Assembly (NCBI GenBank): GCA_949130485.1
Contig: OX422199.1
Span: 124,001 to 188,000 of the forward strand
Direction: 5' to 3'
Length of the DNA: 64,000 nucleotides
From: Agelas oroides
Lineage: Eukaryota > Porifera > Demospongiae > Agelasida > Agelasidae
Positions 1 through 20,492 of this stretch are shown here, one piece after another. The translations under genes were made by a program, and so were the position numbers. Numbering within the stretch: position 1 is the stretch's first letter; the number at the start of each line of letters is the position of its first letter. The notes under the pieces were generated by a model, which saw nothing but the letters and a program-made list of their open reading frames with translations, was not told the origin of the DNA and did no database searches.

Positions 1-119
1 ACTGAGCAAGGGGAGAGAGAGAGGGGGAGGGAGAAGGTAAGTTGGATCAGGTGGAGATAAGAGGGGAAGGAGGTGGAGGGAAGGAGGTGGAGGGAAGGAG
101 ATGAAGGTGACCACCAGAC

Positions 120-8951
<8,832 letters not shown>

Positions 8952-9284
8952 CCCTGAGTCGCCAGTGTGGAGAGGTTTACGATTGTACGACAGCTCTGTA
9001 GCGTCGGTAACACTCTATGAGTCTTTCAAAGCCGTTTCTCGTATCTCCTGAGCGTTTAGCTGATTGGGAGAGGCGCGAGAAACTCGAGATAGAAACGTGA
9101 GCTACTCGAACTCAAGACAGTACACCCTCAGTCTCTCTGCAATACTCAAATTATTCAACACCATGCATTCTGCCCGTTAAAAAATTTCCCGCTTGGGCAG
9201 AATATTTTTGGGGTCAAAAATTGAAAATCGCCGGAAGCTGCAGGTTTAATTTTTATGGAGATATCTACCCACTGCCACTCAACT
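8952..9284. promoter_or_regulatory. ROCK upstream region
   Basis: 333 bp between the ROCK start codon and the tRNA gene on the opposite strand. The core promoter of ROCK should lie here by position. No TATA box or clear factor site was recognised. Confidence 0.4.
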
Positions 9285-9356
9285 GGTTCGTTGGTGTAGT
9301 GGTTATCACGTCTGCTTTACACGCAGAAGGTCTCGGGTTCGAACCCCGAACGAACC
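9285..9356 (+). tRNA. tRNA-Val (anticodon TAC)
   Basis: 72-nt cloverleaf. Acceptor stem GGTTCGT pairs with ACGAACC. The D arm contains the A box TGGTGTAGTGG, the anticodon loop TTTACAC reads valine GUA codons with TAC, and the T arm holds the B box GGTTCGAACCC. No intron is present and CCA is not encoded, as expected for a eukaryotic gene. The sequence closely follows animal tRNA-Val(TAC). Confidence 0.96.
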
Positions 9357-9368
9357 TTTTTTTTTTTT
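9357..9368 (+). terminator. RNA polymerase III T-tract terminator
   Basis: Twelve consecutive T residues start at the base after the tRNA discriminator end, a strong pol III stop. Confidence 0.9.
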
Positions 9369-9789
9369 CTTTCCTTTTCAAAATGTTCATCAATTCTCAG
9401 GATGTTTCTGTTGTCTGACATTTCTAATTTTTGGCTAATTTTATCAGAGGTACTGTTGTGTCTATATACCCTTATCCTTCATTTTGAGGCATGCACATGC
9501 AGTCCATATCAGCACAGTTGATAACATATAACCATATCTTCTATGGTTGAAAGTTGTCAAGTTCATAAAATGTGAGATACAAGAATAATGACATGGACAC
9601 AGAAGGGTATAGCACATGTTTGTAATACGTTTGTGTCAGTAAATATACACACACACAATAAACACTGCAGACACTAGATACATCTGATGTATGCACGTAT
9701 GTCAGATCGTCTGGTTAGGGAAGAATAAAAATCAGAGAATTGTATAGCGTGTATAAGCCGATCAATTTCTGTCATTAGCTAAGACAATC
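9369..9789. other. Intergenic, tRNA-Val to RAB23 stop
   Basis: 420 bp of AT-rich unique sequence that probably includes the RAB23 3' UTR. No gene or repeat seen. Confidence 0.5.
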
Positions 9790-12700
9790 TCATAACAGCG
9801 TGCAGAACGATAGTTGCTTCTTTTTCACCCTCTGTTTGTTTGGCTTGATCTGAAATGACTGTCCGCCATTGTTCATTGGGGCAGCATGGTTGGGTGTGCT
9901 ACCTCCAGTGGAAGAAGTGTGACTTGCCGATAGCTCAGAGCTATTGTAAATGCCTGTGACAAGAGAAACAGCAGGATGGTCATGTCTTGCAGTACAAGAT
10001 GGTTCTTACCGCACGAGACATACAATACTTCCCCTCAGGCCTAGCCTCACTACTAAATGACGTGACATAGAAGAGTTTGAAAACTGGTTATGTGCACGGC
10101 TATCTGTAGTCTTGTTCCCCCGTCCTCTGTCACGGGTTTACATTCATACAGCAAGCAGTGAAAGTAGGGTAGAGGAGGGCTCCCTTAGGCTAGTCTTGTG
10201 TACAGTCCATCGTTTACACATAGAAATTCAGGGAGCGACCCTAATCCTCAGGCTGGGTCTTACCTATGGATGTAGTGATGGGTTTTTGCCTGCTCTGCTC
10301 CAGTTCCTTTCTACTTCGGTCCAGAAACTTTGATGCCAAATAATCAAATACTAAAGAGGGGGGGAGGGGGGGGGGGGATTGGGAGGAGGGAGGGAGGAGG
10401 GAGGGAGGAGGGAGGAGGGAGGGAGGAGGAAAGGGAGGAGGGAGAAGAGAGATGATTACAGGAGAAACAAATCCCATTATTGTGTTAGATTGAAGGTTGC
10501 ATTTCAACTACAAACTGATCACAAAGAGGTTTAGACTTTTGCGGGTTCAGTATAGTAAAGTCTGGCCATCATTCCTTCAGATGTGGCCACAAGCAAACGC
10601 AACTACTGGCAATGGGACGCAGATTGTCGGTTAATGAGGCCGTCTCTTTGGTGTGGTCATGATAACAGGCTTATACCACCATCAAACGACACTCCAGCTC
10701 CTCCCCCTCTCGGTCTAAAGGACTAGCAAGCGAAAGGACTAGGTGACAACCATCTGAAGGAAGTGGGCAGACTTTACTACATTCACAGGGAGTGTGCTCA
10801 CCCCTCAATGATATGAATCTACCCCTCCTCCCCTCCTCCCCCCATCCCACACCCAACCCACCTTGTTCTACATTAAAGTTCTCTTTCACAGATGTTCTGA
10901 ACAGCTTCAGTCTCAGCCGTCTTGCTAATGTGTCCACCTCCTCCCTACAAACAGGAGAGTAACCATCATCACAACAACAAGCCGTCTTGCTAATGCGTCC
11001 ACCTCCTCCCTACAAACAGGAGAGTAACCATCATCACAACAACAAGCCAGTCGGTAGCCTCACAGACCCAAAAGTAGCACGAACTCGAGCCGTTACAGGA
11101 GAAAACATTCCCCTGTCCTCCTGTATGTGGTTTGGCTACATGTACGCAGCCTTGCACTGAGGCACTGCCCACAAGAGTCTGGGTGTGAGGCTACCCCAAA
11201 CTGGCTGTGTAGCAGATAAAGCTGGACTACTTAGCACTCATGCATTCTGGCCTGTTACAAAAGAAACAAACTGCATACTCACAGAGCTAGCAAACAAGCA
11301 AAATAGAAAGCAAAACAAATTGTATTAATACGACACAAGTTCTGCAGAGACGGCTAGCTAACTCAATCAGCATATATTCAGCTATCAAAATATTAACACT
11401 GATGTGCATTCTAATGTTTGTAATAAGGACAGTCGTTTTCTTAAGTTGACACGTGTTTGAAATAATGTTCTGCAGCAAACATACCAGCAGCAGTGTTGCG
11501 GTACTTACGGGGTCATGCAGGCCTCGTCAATCGAGTCTATCTTGCGGTACTTACGGGGTCATGCAGGCCTCGTCAATCGAGTCTATCTTGCGGTACTTAC
11601 GGGGTCATGCAGGCCTCGTCAATCGAGTCTATCTTGCGTTACTTACGGGGTCATGCAGGCCTCGTCAATCGAGTCTATCTTGCGGTACTTACGGGGTCAT
11701 GCAGGCCTCGTCAATCGAGTCTATCTTGTGGTACTTACGGGGTCATGCAGGCCTCGTCAATCGAGTCTATCTTGTGGTACTTACGGGGTCATGCAGGCCT
11801 CGTCAATCAAGTCTATCTTGTTCTGAACAATACACATAACGATTTCACCAACTTCCGCTTCCACCTGTACGAGAGGGAAGGAGAGGAAAGGAGAAAAATT
11901 GGCATGTGTGCAAGGGTGCATGGGGGAGGGGGAGGGGGAAGGAGTACCAGTGTGATAGGGTGTATAGGGGAGATTGTATGTATGTGGGTGTATGGGGAGA
12001 GGGGTACCGCGTGTGTACGAGAAATGAACGTGCTGAAATAAAATTTGTTAGCGTAAATGCTTCAATGATTCAAAGAATGCTTTGTACTGGGGCATCAATA
12101 ATTAATTAAATTTCTGAGGAAAGAGGCTAAAAGATAAGAGAGCATTAAAGCACCAGTGCTAGCCGCCACACATAGTAAACAGAACCCGTACAAACGGTGA
12201 CAGACTCTAGTCTCATGCAGGGGGGGGGGGGGGTAGACAAGCTCAAGGTGGGCTCACCCATATCCAGAGATTTCTCCGACTTTCCGACAATGTACCCTAT
12301 CCTAAGAACAAAAGCGTTCCAAGCATTGAACCCTGGCAAACTTGGATGCTACGAGTGCTTACTTGTTTAATCTCTGTGAACTTTCCGCATACCTCAGAAT
12401 GGAATGTAATTTTTTCACGTGATTCTTAGAACTCGTCCCACCCCTGAGTCTCATGTACACAGTCTTCATTAGCTCCTAGATCCTCAATAATTGAGGGAAG
12501 ATAATCTGTTACCATGGTGATGGCTATCAACCAATGATAGGGCATCTACTGTAACCTTACTTATTCCTGTTGAAAGACTCCGACATGCAAGAACTTCGCC
12601 CTAGCTCTGGTTGTTTTTGGCTAAACTACAAGTGACCTAAGTTGGGTGGCAGCCGGAAAGCTACCCTATTAGTATGCAGACACCATTCTGAGAATGCAGA

Positions 12701-15167
12701 ATGTGGTGGAAGGAGGAAGGAAGAGACCACAAGAGACCTCCTCTGAGGCGTGTAATCACATGCACTCTTGCAGATCAGCTGAGAGAAGCTCGGATAAAGA
12801 ACAAACCAGCCTCACCTTCAGACATACTACGTGTGGGGGTCCTCTGGTACTAACCTTAGATTGTAAACTGTGCCGAAGTTTCAACTGAATGTTCAGCCGT
12901 CATCAGGGCGAAAGCACAAAACACGACCGTTTCTAGCTATGGTGAAGCATTGCAACACACACTGTCTACTTGCATCAAGTATCGATAGAATGTACAAACA
13001 AACATGCAAACCTTTTTCTTCCAGTTTTCAACTGCTAAAAATGAATCTCTGTCAACTGTTGAGAATGCAACAACACAAACATGAGCTCCTGTGAGTGGGG
13101 AGAGGAGAGGGAGGGAGGGAGAGGGGAGGGAGGGAGAGGAGAGGGAGGGAGAGGAGAGGGAGGGAGAGGAGAGAGAGGGAGAGGAGAGGGAGAGGAGAGG
13201 GAGAGGAGAGGGAGAGGAGAGGGAGAGGAGAGGGAGAGGAGAGGGAGAGGAGAGGGAGGGAGAGGACAGGGAGAAGAGGGAGAGAGAGGAGAGGGAGGGA
13301 GAGGAGAGGGAGGGAGAGGAGAGAGAGGGAGAGGAGAGGGAGGGAGAGGAGAGGAGGGAGAGGAGAGAGAGGAGAGGGAGGGAGAGGAGGGAAATAAAGA
13401 AGAGGAAGAAGAGGAGGGAGGAAACGGTATGGCAGCAGGACTCATGTGAGCTGGGGGAGGGGGGAATGTGATCACCTCTGTAGTAAGCCTTTGTGATGGC
13501 ATCAAACTCCTCCTGGCCTGCCGTGTCCCACAGCATCAGCCGAGCATCTGCACCTTTGACCCTGAGAGAACATTCCAATTACAGGAACAGAAAGTAAAAT
13601 CAAACAGCGTCACATACATTATAGTCTCTTGCAAAGCCTGTAAGGAAAAGGCTCCCCAGAGCTAAGTACTATAATGATATTCATAGCAGCACTTCTAAAC
13701 AGCAACTTTACATGTAGCTAAGAGTATTTGCTGACAAACAGCATGGAGTAGTGCCACCATTAAAGTGCGCTAGTTGGATCATGAATATTATTGCACTAGC
13801 ACTAGTTACTATGATGGCACATTTTCTCAGAGTGGTTGCCATGGAGACAATAGCTGGCAGCTGCTCTAATACTCCCTCCCAAACTGCCACACTAGCTACA
13901 CACACTGCAATTATGCAATGGAGAGTGAATGTTGTCATTCATCTAGTTGCGTCTCACAAACGATTGATACTCCCTCCCAAAGAGCAACGTGACAAGCTAG
14001 ACACTGCAAGCTAGACACTGCACTGCAACACAGCCAGCCCAGTCGGACAGTGTCCCAATACACAATGTTGGAGACGAGTATGGGCCACTCTTTGGAGCCA
14101 AAAGTGATGTTCTGATTAGTGAGGCATGTTTGATATTTGGGATGTCACTTTAGAGGACACACCAGCTGACAAGCCATCAAGGTCATAAGGTAGCATGTAA
14201 TTATATGGGCTGTCATAGTGAAATCAATTTACACCTTCTTGGTTCGGAATGAAACTCTGCGATACGGGCAGGTGATCTCTAACTAGTTCTTCCTTGTTCA
14301 CAGAGCGTTTGAATATTTTCCTGGAAACTCTTGTGAAGATTTCTGCACATCACAAAATACTAAATTCTTTACGCGCAGAACTACTTGCTACCTGACACTC
14401 ACTAATTACTACCAGTCTTCTCTGAGCCACAAGCCACACACAGTAGACACATTCCCACATTAAGCACCAGTAAAAAAGGGCCATTCCAGAACCTTCTATT
14501 GGCCTTTGTCCTCCCACTAGCTAGACAATGATGTTGGGTCAAAGGTGAACACATGCAGTACATTCCTGTGATGTACAATAAACGACATGTCTGACACGTG
14601 AAGGGAAGGCAATGGATTGCAATGGTGTATATGAGGAGTAAAAAAGGAATTGCATTTTTGTGACAAAATGACATCACAAGCAATGACATGCACACCATAC
14701 CACTCCCATGCCATACAACAGTCCACATCACTCACACCACTCACGTCAACACATTGCGCTAAGTGACAAAATACAATAGAAACTGGATGCTCAGAACGAG
14801 GTCTATACTAGCACATAACTCCAGATATAACTGCAGCCATTAATAGTTCTCACAGGAGCTCCACCCTGCTAGACCTTCTGTCTTACCCACGTGAGTGAGA
14901 GACAACATGACAAACCAGGGCAATAGAGGGCCTCGTGTAGAAAGCTTATGAGCATGGAAATACTTTAGTCTGAAGTCTGTACACTAGGGGTGTTGTGTTG
15001 AGCAGGACTCACTGTACTTGTCTCTCCAGAAAGTCGACTCCTATCGTCTTTTTGTAGTCGCGGGTGAACACGCCTTTGCAGTACCGCTGGATCATGCTGC
15101 TCTTGCCCACCGCCCCGTTGCCCACGACCACCACCTTAATCGCAACCTCCAACTCCTCCTCCAACAT
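9790..15167 (-). CDS. RAB23: Rab GTPase RAB23
   Basis: Small GTPase of the Rab23 subfamily, linked in animals to ciliary trafficking and Hedgehog signalling. Seven exons: 15013-15167, 13476-13561, 13012-13088, 11785-11864, 10862-10944, 10264-10350, 9790-9953; phases agree and give 243 aa (about 237 in vertebrates). The protein starts [12 protein letters not shown]-loop GNGAVGKSS, switch I around [11 protein letters not shown], switch [14 protein letters not shown], and NKIDL base-recognition motif are intact. It ends CTLL, a CaaX-type prenylation box whose terminal Leu favours geranylgeranylation. The exon 1 donor GTGAGT at 15007-15012 was preferred to an upstream GTACAG because only it keeps frame and restores LERQVQV. 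Exon 4 ends in a 46-bp tandem array and exon 5 has a duplicated acceptor, both listed separately. It shares a 430-bp divergent promoter with IFT52. Confidence 0.95.
10916..11045. repeat. 65-bp tandem duplication of the RAB23 exon 5 acceptor
   Basis: Two nearly identical 65-bp copies, 10916-10980 and 10981-11045. The first contains the 5' part of exon 10862-10944 and its 3' splice site; the second repeats exon start and acceptor upstream in gene sense. Use of the upstream acceptor would add 65 nt and shift the frame. Confidence 0.92.
11497..11822. repeat. 46-bp x7 array of RAB23 exon-4 end plus splice donor
   Basis: Seven copies at an exact 46-bp period, with the GTAC landmark at 11501, 11547, 11593, 11639, 11685, 11731 and 11777. 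The copy nearest the exon is the true end of exon 4, encoding [11 protein letters not shown]. The other six copy the same 34 coding nt and a full GTAAGTAC or GTAAGTAA-type donor downstream in gene sense. Differences among copies are single bases. The codon spanning the first donor is TAA, so any use of a later donor truncates the protein. Confidence 0.95.
13091..13395. repeat. GGGAGAGGA low-complexity array in RAB23 intron 2
   Basis: Purine repeat on plus, pyrimidine on the gene strand, directly upstream of the exon 13012-13088 acceptor. Confidence 0.93.
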
Positions 15168-15597
15168 CTTTGCTAGCCTGAGAGATCACAAAAGTTTCTT
15201 TCGCAAAAGCAAACCTGACGCGTGTCTACGAGTAGTTGTCAGGGACTGTTCAAAGTGATAATTAGCCGAATGTTTTAGCGCCTTGTTGTCCGTCTCACGG
15301 TGTTCCAGGACACAGCTGGCGTGCTGGGGAGTCACAAAGTCCGCGACCCATTGTGTCCTCACATACCATACTAGTGTGCAACTTAAGACCCGCCTTCTCA
15401 AAGTACAATTAAATTAGCGACACGCGCCATGACGTCACTCAACAACATTGCGCATGCAGTGTGACTGTGTGTGTGTTGTCTTTCTCTGCATTAGCCTACG
15501 CTACAGTCAGAGATCAAGAGGCGTTGAAGCTTCTGAAGGTCTGTTAATCGTCAAGTCTGCCCTCTCCCTGGCGCCAACGCGTGTTGCAGTAGCCAAG
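15168..15597. promoter_or_regulatory. Shared RAB23/IFT52 divergent promoter
   Basis: 430 bp separate the two start codons. A perfect CRE palindrome TGACGTCA lies at 15430-15437 and an NRF1-like TGCGCATGCA at 15449-15458, both within 170 bp of the IFT52 start. A weak RFX X-box-like match GTCACTCAACAAC overlaps at 15434-15446 with two mismatches. No TATA box seen. Shared control of two cilium genes is inference from position. Confidence 0.6.
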
Positions 15598-18585
15598 ATG
15601 CCTGAGGAACCTCCGTATCCCATGACAACGGTACACACACATACACACACACAAACAGCTGACGTAGCAAACATTAGAGTATGATCAACGAAGCACTATC
15701 CAAACAGTGCATGCTTGTATGTATTGGCTAGTACTATTCAAAGTATGTACTATTCCACAACCTCAGAAACTGTAGATATCTATAAATCATCTCTTTTCCC
15801 CCCTCCCCCTCCCCCATCTTCCCCAGAATGGGCAACCCGATCACTCAACCACCATTTTGTTTGACACTAGTAAGAAAGAGCTACACTCACCCTCCTCTGG
15901 CTTCAAGATACTACAGGTAATCTTGTAGCCAGCCACACCCTCTCACTGGTCTGGCGGTGGTCTGGCCTGTGAAACTGCATTGTGATGTCCTAGACTTGCT
16001 GTCTCTCCACAGTCTCGGCTGAAGGTACATTGGACGGTGTCCCTGCAGCATGATGACATCACCCGGGAACATTTGTCTGGGGTGAAGCTTCTGGTGTTTG
16101 GAGGGCCAAGGGATAAGTTCACTGCTGCAGAGGTGAGAGGGAAGACCACCACCGTCTTGGTAGTCACACCCACACACACACACCCTCACACACACCCTCA
16201 CACACACTCACATGCACAGTTTGAAGCACTTCGAAGCTACCTGGAGGAGGGTGGGAGCGTGCTAGTGATGGTGACCGAAGGAGGAGAGACCAAACATCGC
16301 ACAAACATCAACTTTCTTCTTGAGGAGTTTGGAATTATGGCAAACAGTGGTGAGAAGGGAGTGAGGGAGAAGGAGGAAGGGAGGGATCGAGGGAAGAAAG
16401 GAGGGAAGGGAGGGAAGGGAGGGATGAGGAGGAGGGGAGAGGGTGAAGAAGGGAAAGAATGCTTCTGTACATTGGTTCCCTGTTCTCTTCAACAGATGTG
16501 GTCACACGGACTACCTACTACAAATATTTACACCCAAAAGAAGCTCTCATCTCTAACGGAGTGCTAAACAGGTTACACCCTCCACCTCCCTCCCACCTCC
16601 TCTCTCTCTTTCTCCCCCTCACTATCAACACACACTGATTGATCCTCTCCCAGGGAGATCAACAGGGCTGCAGGGAAGGTCATCCCAGGAGGAACAGAGC
16701 AGGACAGCGTCTCAATGCAGTGAGCTATCGATGATCACTCTTAGCAACCTTCCCTTCACACAGATCATGACCCAACCCCTCCACACACACACACACACAG
16801 GTCCCTCACGTATGTCTATCCCTATGGTGCCACGCTGACAGTACAGAAGCCCGCTATTGCTGTCCTTTCCTCCGGAACTACGTCCTTCCCCGTCAACCGC
16901 CCCATCTGTGCATTCTGCCACAGCAAGGTATAGACAGGAGGGTTTCTGGGAACAAGGCCAGCCTGCTGTGGTCATTCAAAACATCACCCGACTACCTCTC
17001 TCAAAATTGCTCCTTCCCTCAGAGTGGCATTGTTTTTCTAGTTAATTAACGCTTCCTCTCTCAGAATGGCCATGGTAAGCTCGCTGTCCTTGGGTCCTCC
17101 CATATCTTCAGCGATCACTATCTTGACCGAGAGGAGAATGGGAAGCTGCAGGACGTGGTCTTCCGGTGGCTCACGACTGACGAGATAGCACTCAATAGTA
17201 TCGACGCAGAGGACCCAGAGGTGAGGCAGTAGTCATGGCAACTCACCTGCACTCTACATATACTCTCATACCTCTTTTACCCTGTCAGGCTTGTTTTCAC
17301 TTGGTCTTCTCTTGTAGATTTCGGACTTCCATTTTCTGCCGGACACAGCTAAGGGAGCTGAGCGACTGAAGGCTTGTTTGCAGGAGAGTGACGAGGTATA
17401 CCTGGTGCAACCTCTGCTGGTAGGCATGTACATATCCACACATGAACTGTTTTTCTGCAGGTTCCTCGTGACTTCACCTCACTATTTGATCACTCCCTGT
17501 ATGAGCTCGACACAACTGTCCTGCCTGACGCCATCAAGTAAGGGATCATTTCATCTTCTCCCTCTCTTGAGTCACCCACCACCCCTCCTTATCCTTACTC
17601 AATCCTCACCCCTCTCATCTCCTCCCTCTCTTGAGTCACCCACCACCCCTCCTTATCCTTACTCAATCCTCACCCCTCTCATCTCCTCCCTCTCTTGAGT
17701 CACCCACCACCCCTCCTTATCCTTACTCAATCCTCACCCCTCTCATCCCTCCCACTTCTTATTTCTCCCCCTCCTCACTCCTCCCACAGGGCATATGACC
17801 AACTTGGTCTGAAGCACGAGCCACTAACTCTCATTCAGCCTCAGTTCGAGACTCCACTCCCCCCCCTGCAACCTGCTGTAAGGAATCCCACCCCATCCCT
17901 TCCCCCCCCCTCCTTGGACATGCAAGCTTGATAACCGTTTCAGCTGCTTTCCTAAATCTCAAGTACTCAAACACTCGGCCGCTGAGTTACTGAATGATTC
18001 GGTAGCTCAGCTATGGCAGGCCATTACCCAGGTCACAGGTTTAAAGTCCACTGTGTGTTTCTCTGGCATCAGTCCACTGTGCTGAGTGTATCTGTCTTGT
18101 TTCTCTCGTGTGCAGGTGTTTCCACCATCATTTCAGGAGCTTCCTCCGCCCGCTCTTGACTTGTTTGATCTTGACGAACATTTCTCTTCTGAGAGAGTGC
18201 GAGTCGCACAAATTACTAACAAATGTGAGTCACACAAATTACCAACAAATGAGTCACACAAATTACCAACAAATGAGTCACACAAATTACTAACAAATTT
18301 GAGTCACACAAATTACTAACAAATTTGAGTCACACAAATTACCAACAAATGAGTCACACAAATTACCAACAAATGAGTCACACAAATTACCAACAAATGA
18401 GTCACACAAATTACCAACAAATGAGTCACACAAATTACCAACAAATGAGTCACACAAATTACCAACAAATGAGTCACACAAATTACCAACAAATGTGAGT
18501 CGCACAACTTACTAACAAATTTGAGTCACACAAATTACTAACAAATTTGAGTCACACAAATTACTAACAAATTTGAGTCGCACAA

Positions 18586-18630
<45 letters not shown>

Positions 18631-19001
18631 AGGCTCAGATGAGGATCTGGAGTACTATGTTCGTGAGTGTGGGGAGATCCTCGGAGTAACTGCCAAACTG
18701 CCTCTGGATGGCCGCACAGCCAAAGATATCCTGAGTCATGTCTTCACACAAATAGTCGAGTTTAAAAAGTTTAATCAGGTAATTGTTCGCTTGTTTCGTT
18801 GTCCAGCTATTAATACCATTGCTTGTAACATGAAAGGGTGGGTGGAAGGGGGTGAGAGATGGTCTGGATTGATAGACTAGGTGGGTGGGGGCCCTGAGGT
18901 GAGGCTAGCAGCTGTGTGTGGCCTGTCATCTGTTGTCTCTTCCTTGTCTGTAGGAGTTTGGGACGAGCGGACTGGCTCCTACTCCTCATGAACAGTCTTG
19001 A
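15598..19001 (+). CDS. IFT52: Intraflagellar transport protein IFT52
   Basis: Core subunit of the IFT-B complex, needed to build cilia. Fourteen exons: 15598-15630, 15827-15916, 16013-16132, 16220-16349, 16496-16571, 16654-16719, 16801-16927, 17065-17220, 17318-17395, 17461-17537, 17790-17877, 18116-18224, 18633-18778, 18954-19001; phases agree and give 447 aa (437 in human). The N-terminal GIFT domain holds TTILFDTSKKE, GGPRDKFTAAE, TEGGETKHRTNINFLLEEFG and NRPICAFCHSK. The C-terminal part has HEPLTLIQPQFETPLPPLQPA and ELPPPALDLFDLDE, the family linker, then DEDLEYYVRECGEILGV. The start is the only ATG in frame in exon 1. Exon 12 ends inside a 24-bp tandem array that copies its end. Confidence 0.95.
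17556..17750. repeat. 64-bp tandem repeat in IFT52 intron 10
   Basis: Three copies at a 64-bp period (TTGAGTCACC at 17567, 17631, 17695), pyrimidine-rich, between the exon 17461-17537 donor and the exon 17790-17877 acceptor. Confidence 0.9.
18001..18050 (+). repeat. tRNA-like SINE relic in IFT52 intron 11
   Basis: GGTAGCTCAGCTATGG resembles a pol III A box, and GGTTTAAAGTCC about 25 nt later resembles a B box. No stable cloverleaf is visible, so this looks like a tRNA-derived SINE head rather than a tRNA gene. Confidence 0.4.
18201..18590. repeat. 24-bp array growing from the IFT52 exon-12 donor
   Basis: About sixteen 22-26 bp units, core CACAAATTACCAACAAAT. The last 24 nt of exon 12 form the first unit, followed by the real donor GTGAGT at 18225. 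Most copies read ATGAGT or TTGAGT, but an intact GTGAGT recurs at 18495. Reading through meets TAA at 18317-18319. Confidence 0.92.
18587..18629. repeat. (CA)n at the IFT52 exon-13 acceptor
   Basis: CA run forming the 3' end of intron 12; the acceptor is CACACCAG just after it. Confidence 0.9.
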
Positions 19002-19089
19002 ACATGTCAAGAGTGTATATAGTCAACAATGTGAAGCATAATTATGTCAACAATATTGAATAATATTGAGCTGAGCATAGTCAATAATA

Positions 19090-19765
19090 CTGACAATGTT
19101 GAGCATACAGTCAACAATATTGAGCGTACAGTCAACAATATTGAGCATACAGTCAACAATGTTGAGCGTACAGTCAACAATATTGAGTGTAGTCAACAAT
19201 GTTGAGCATACAGTCAACAATATTGAGCATACAGTCAACAATGTTGAGCGTACAGTCAACAATATTGAGTGTAGTCAACAATGTTGAGCATACAGTCAAC
19301 AATATTGAGCGTACAGTCAACAATATTGAGCGTACAGTCAACAATATTGAGCGTACAGTCAACAATATTGAGCTTACAGTCAACAATATTGAGCGTACAG
19401 TCAACAATATCGAGCATACAGTCAATGTTGAGCGTACAGTCAACAATATTGAGCGTACAGTCAACAATATTGAGTGTAGTCAATGTTGAGCATACAGTCA
19501 ACAATATCGAGCATACAGTCAACAATATTGAGCGTACAGTCAACAATGTCGAGCGTACAGTCAACAATATCGAGCATACAGTCAACAATGTTGAGCGTAC
19601 AGTCAACAATATTGAGTGTAGTCAACAATGTTGAGCGTATAGTCAATGTTGAGCATACAGTCAACAATATTGAGCGTACAGTCAACAATATTGAGCATAC
19701 AGTCAACAATATCGAGCGTACAGTCAACAATATTGAGCATACAGTCACCAATGTTCAGCATACTG
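19090..19765. repeat. 21-bp minisatellite downstream of IFT52
   Basis: About thirty copies of a 17-21 bp unit, core GTCAACAATATTGAGCGTA, with GTT/ATT and GCAT/GCGT variants. It starts about 90 bp after the IFT52 stop codon and may lie in the 3' UTR. AATATT is self-complementary, so the array can fold. Open frames on both strands are compositional. Confidence 0.93.
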
Positions 19766-20492
19766 TTATGTAACAATGTGATGCATTGAAAAGCATGTGT
19801 CTTGATAGTATAATTATCATTAAGCAGAGCCATTTGAGACTAGACTCGGAGCTACTCACTAGGCCTTTTAGTGAATACCTGGTGAGTAGCTAGTGTTTTG
19901 GATTTTGTCATGGTCAATTTCAGTTCTTGAAGGACCATTACCCTGGCCTGCCTTTGTCTTTAGTACCGGTTTCACTGATGTTGTAAACAATGACCAGCTC
20001 GTACTTAAACAATGACCAGCTAGGGCCACACATGGTACCATTTCCTGGGGAGCACTACTCATGTACGCGCACTCCAAGATGGCTGCCTTCTCTTTGTTCT
20101 TTCTTGTATACTAGTATCTTGGATCAAACACTGAGATTGTGGAATGAACCGTTTTGTTTGGTGTCCACGTTATTGTGTCAGATTAGACAAAGACATAGCA
20201 TGCAACCACTGCAGAACCGACACAAGCAATCATTCAAGATCCATCTTTTATTATTGCTTTGCGAGTGTTATTGTGGTATACTATGGCATACTGTGTGCTC
20301 AGGATGTCCGCTTGGTTCAACTTGAAGACGTCAGTTGACATGGTGACTGAAATGAATCATGATGTGTACAAATGTTTACAAACAACTCAGAGTTTGATTG
20401 GAGGAAATTTGGAGTGAATTGTATACAAATAATAACAGTAATTGATATAAATAAATGCATAACTTGAGTTTCACCTGAGTCAGTAGCGTTGG
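19766..20492. other. Intergenic, convergent IFT52 and MIB 3' ends
   Basis: About 730 bp of unique AT-rich sequence. No exon or element recognised. Confidence 0.5.

Noticed and set aside
19090..19765. Possible CRISPR-like direct repeats
   Set aside because: Units are contiguous with no unique spacers, and the genome is eukaryotic. The same applies to 23565-24075 and 24419-24900.
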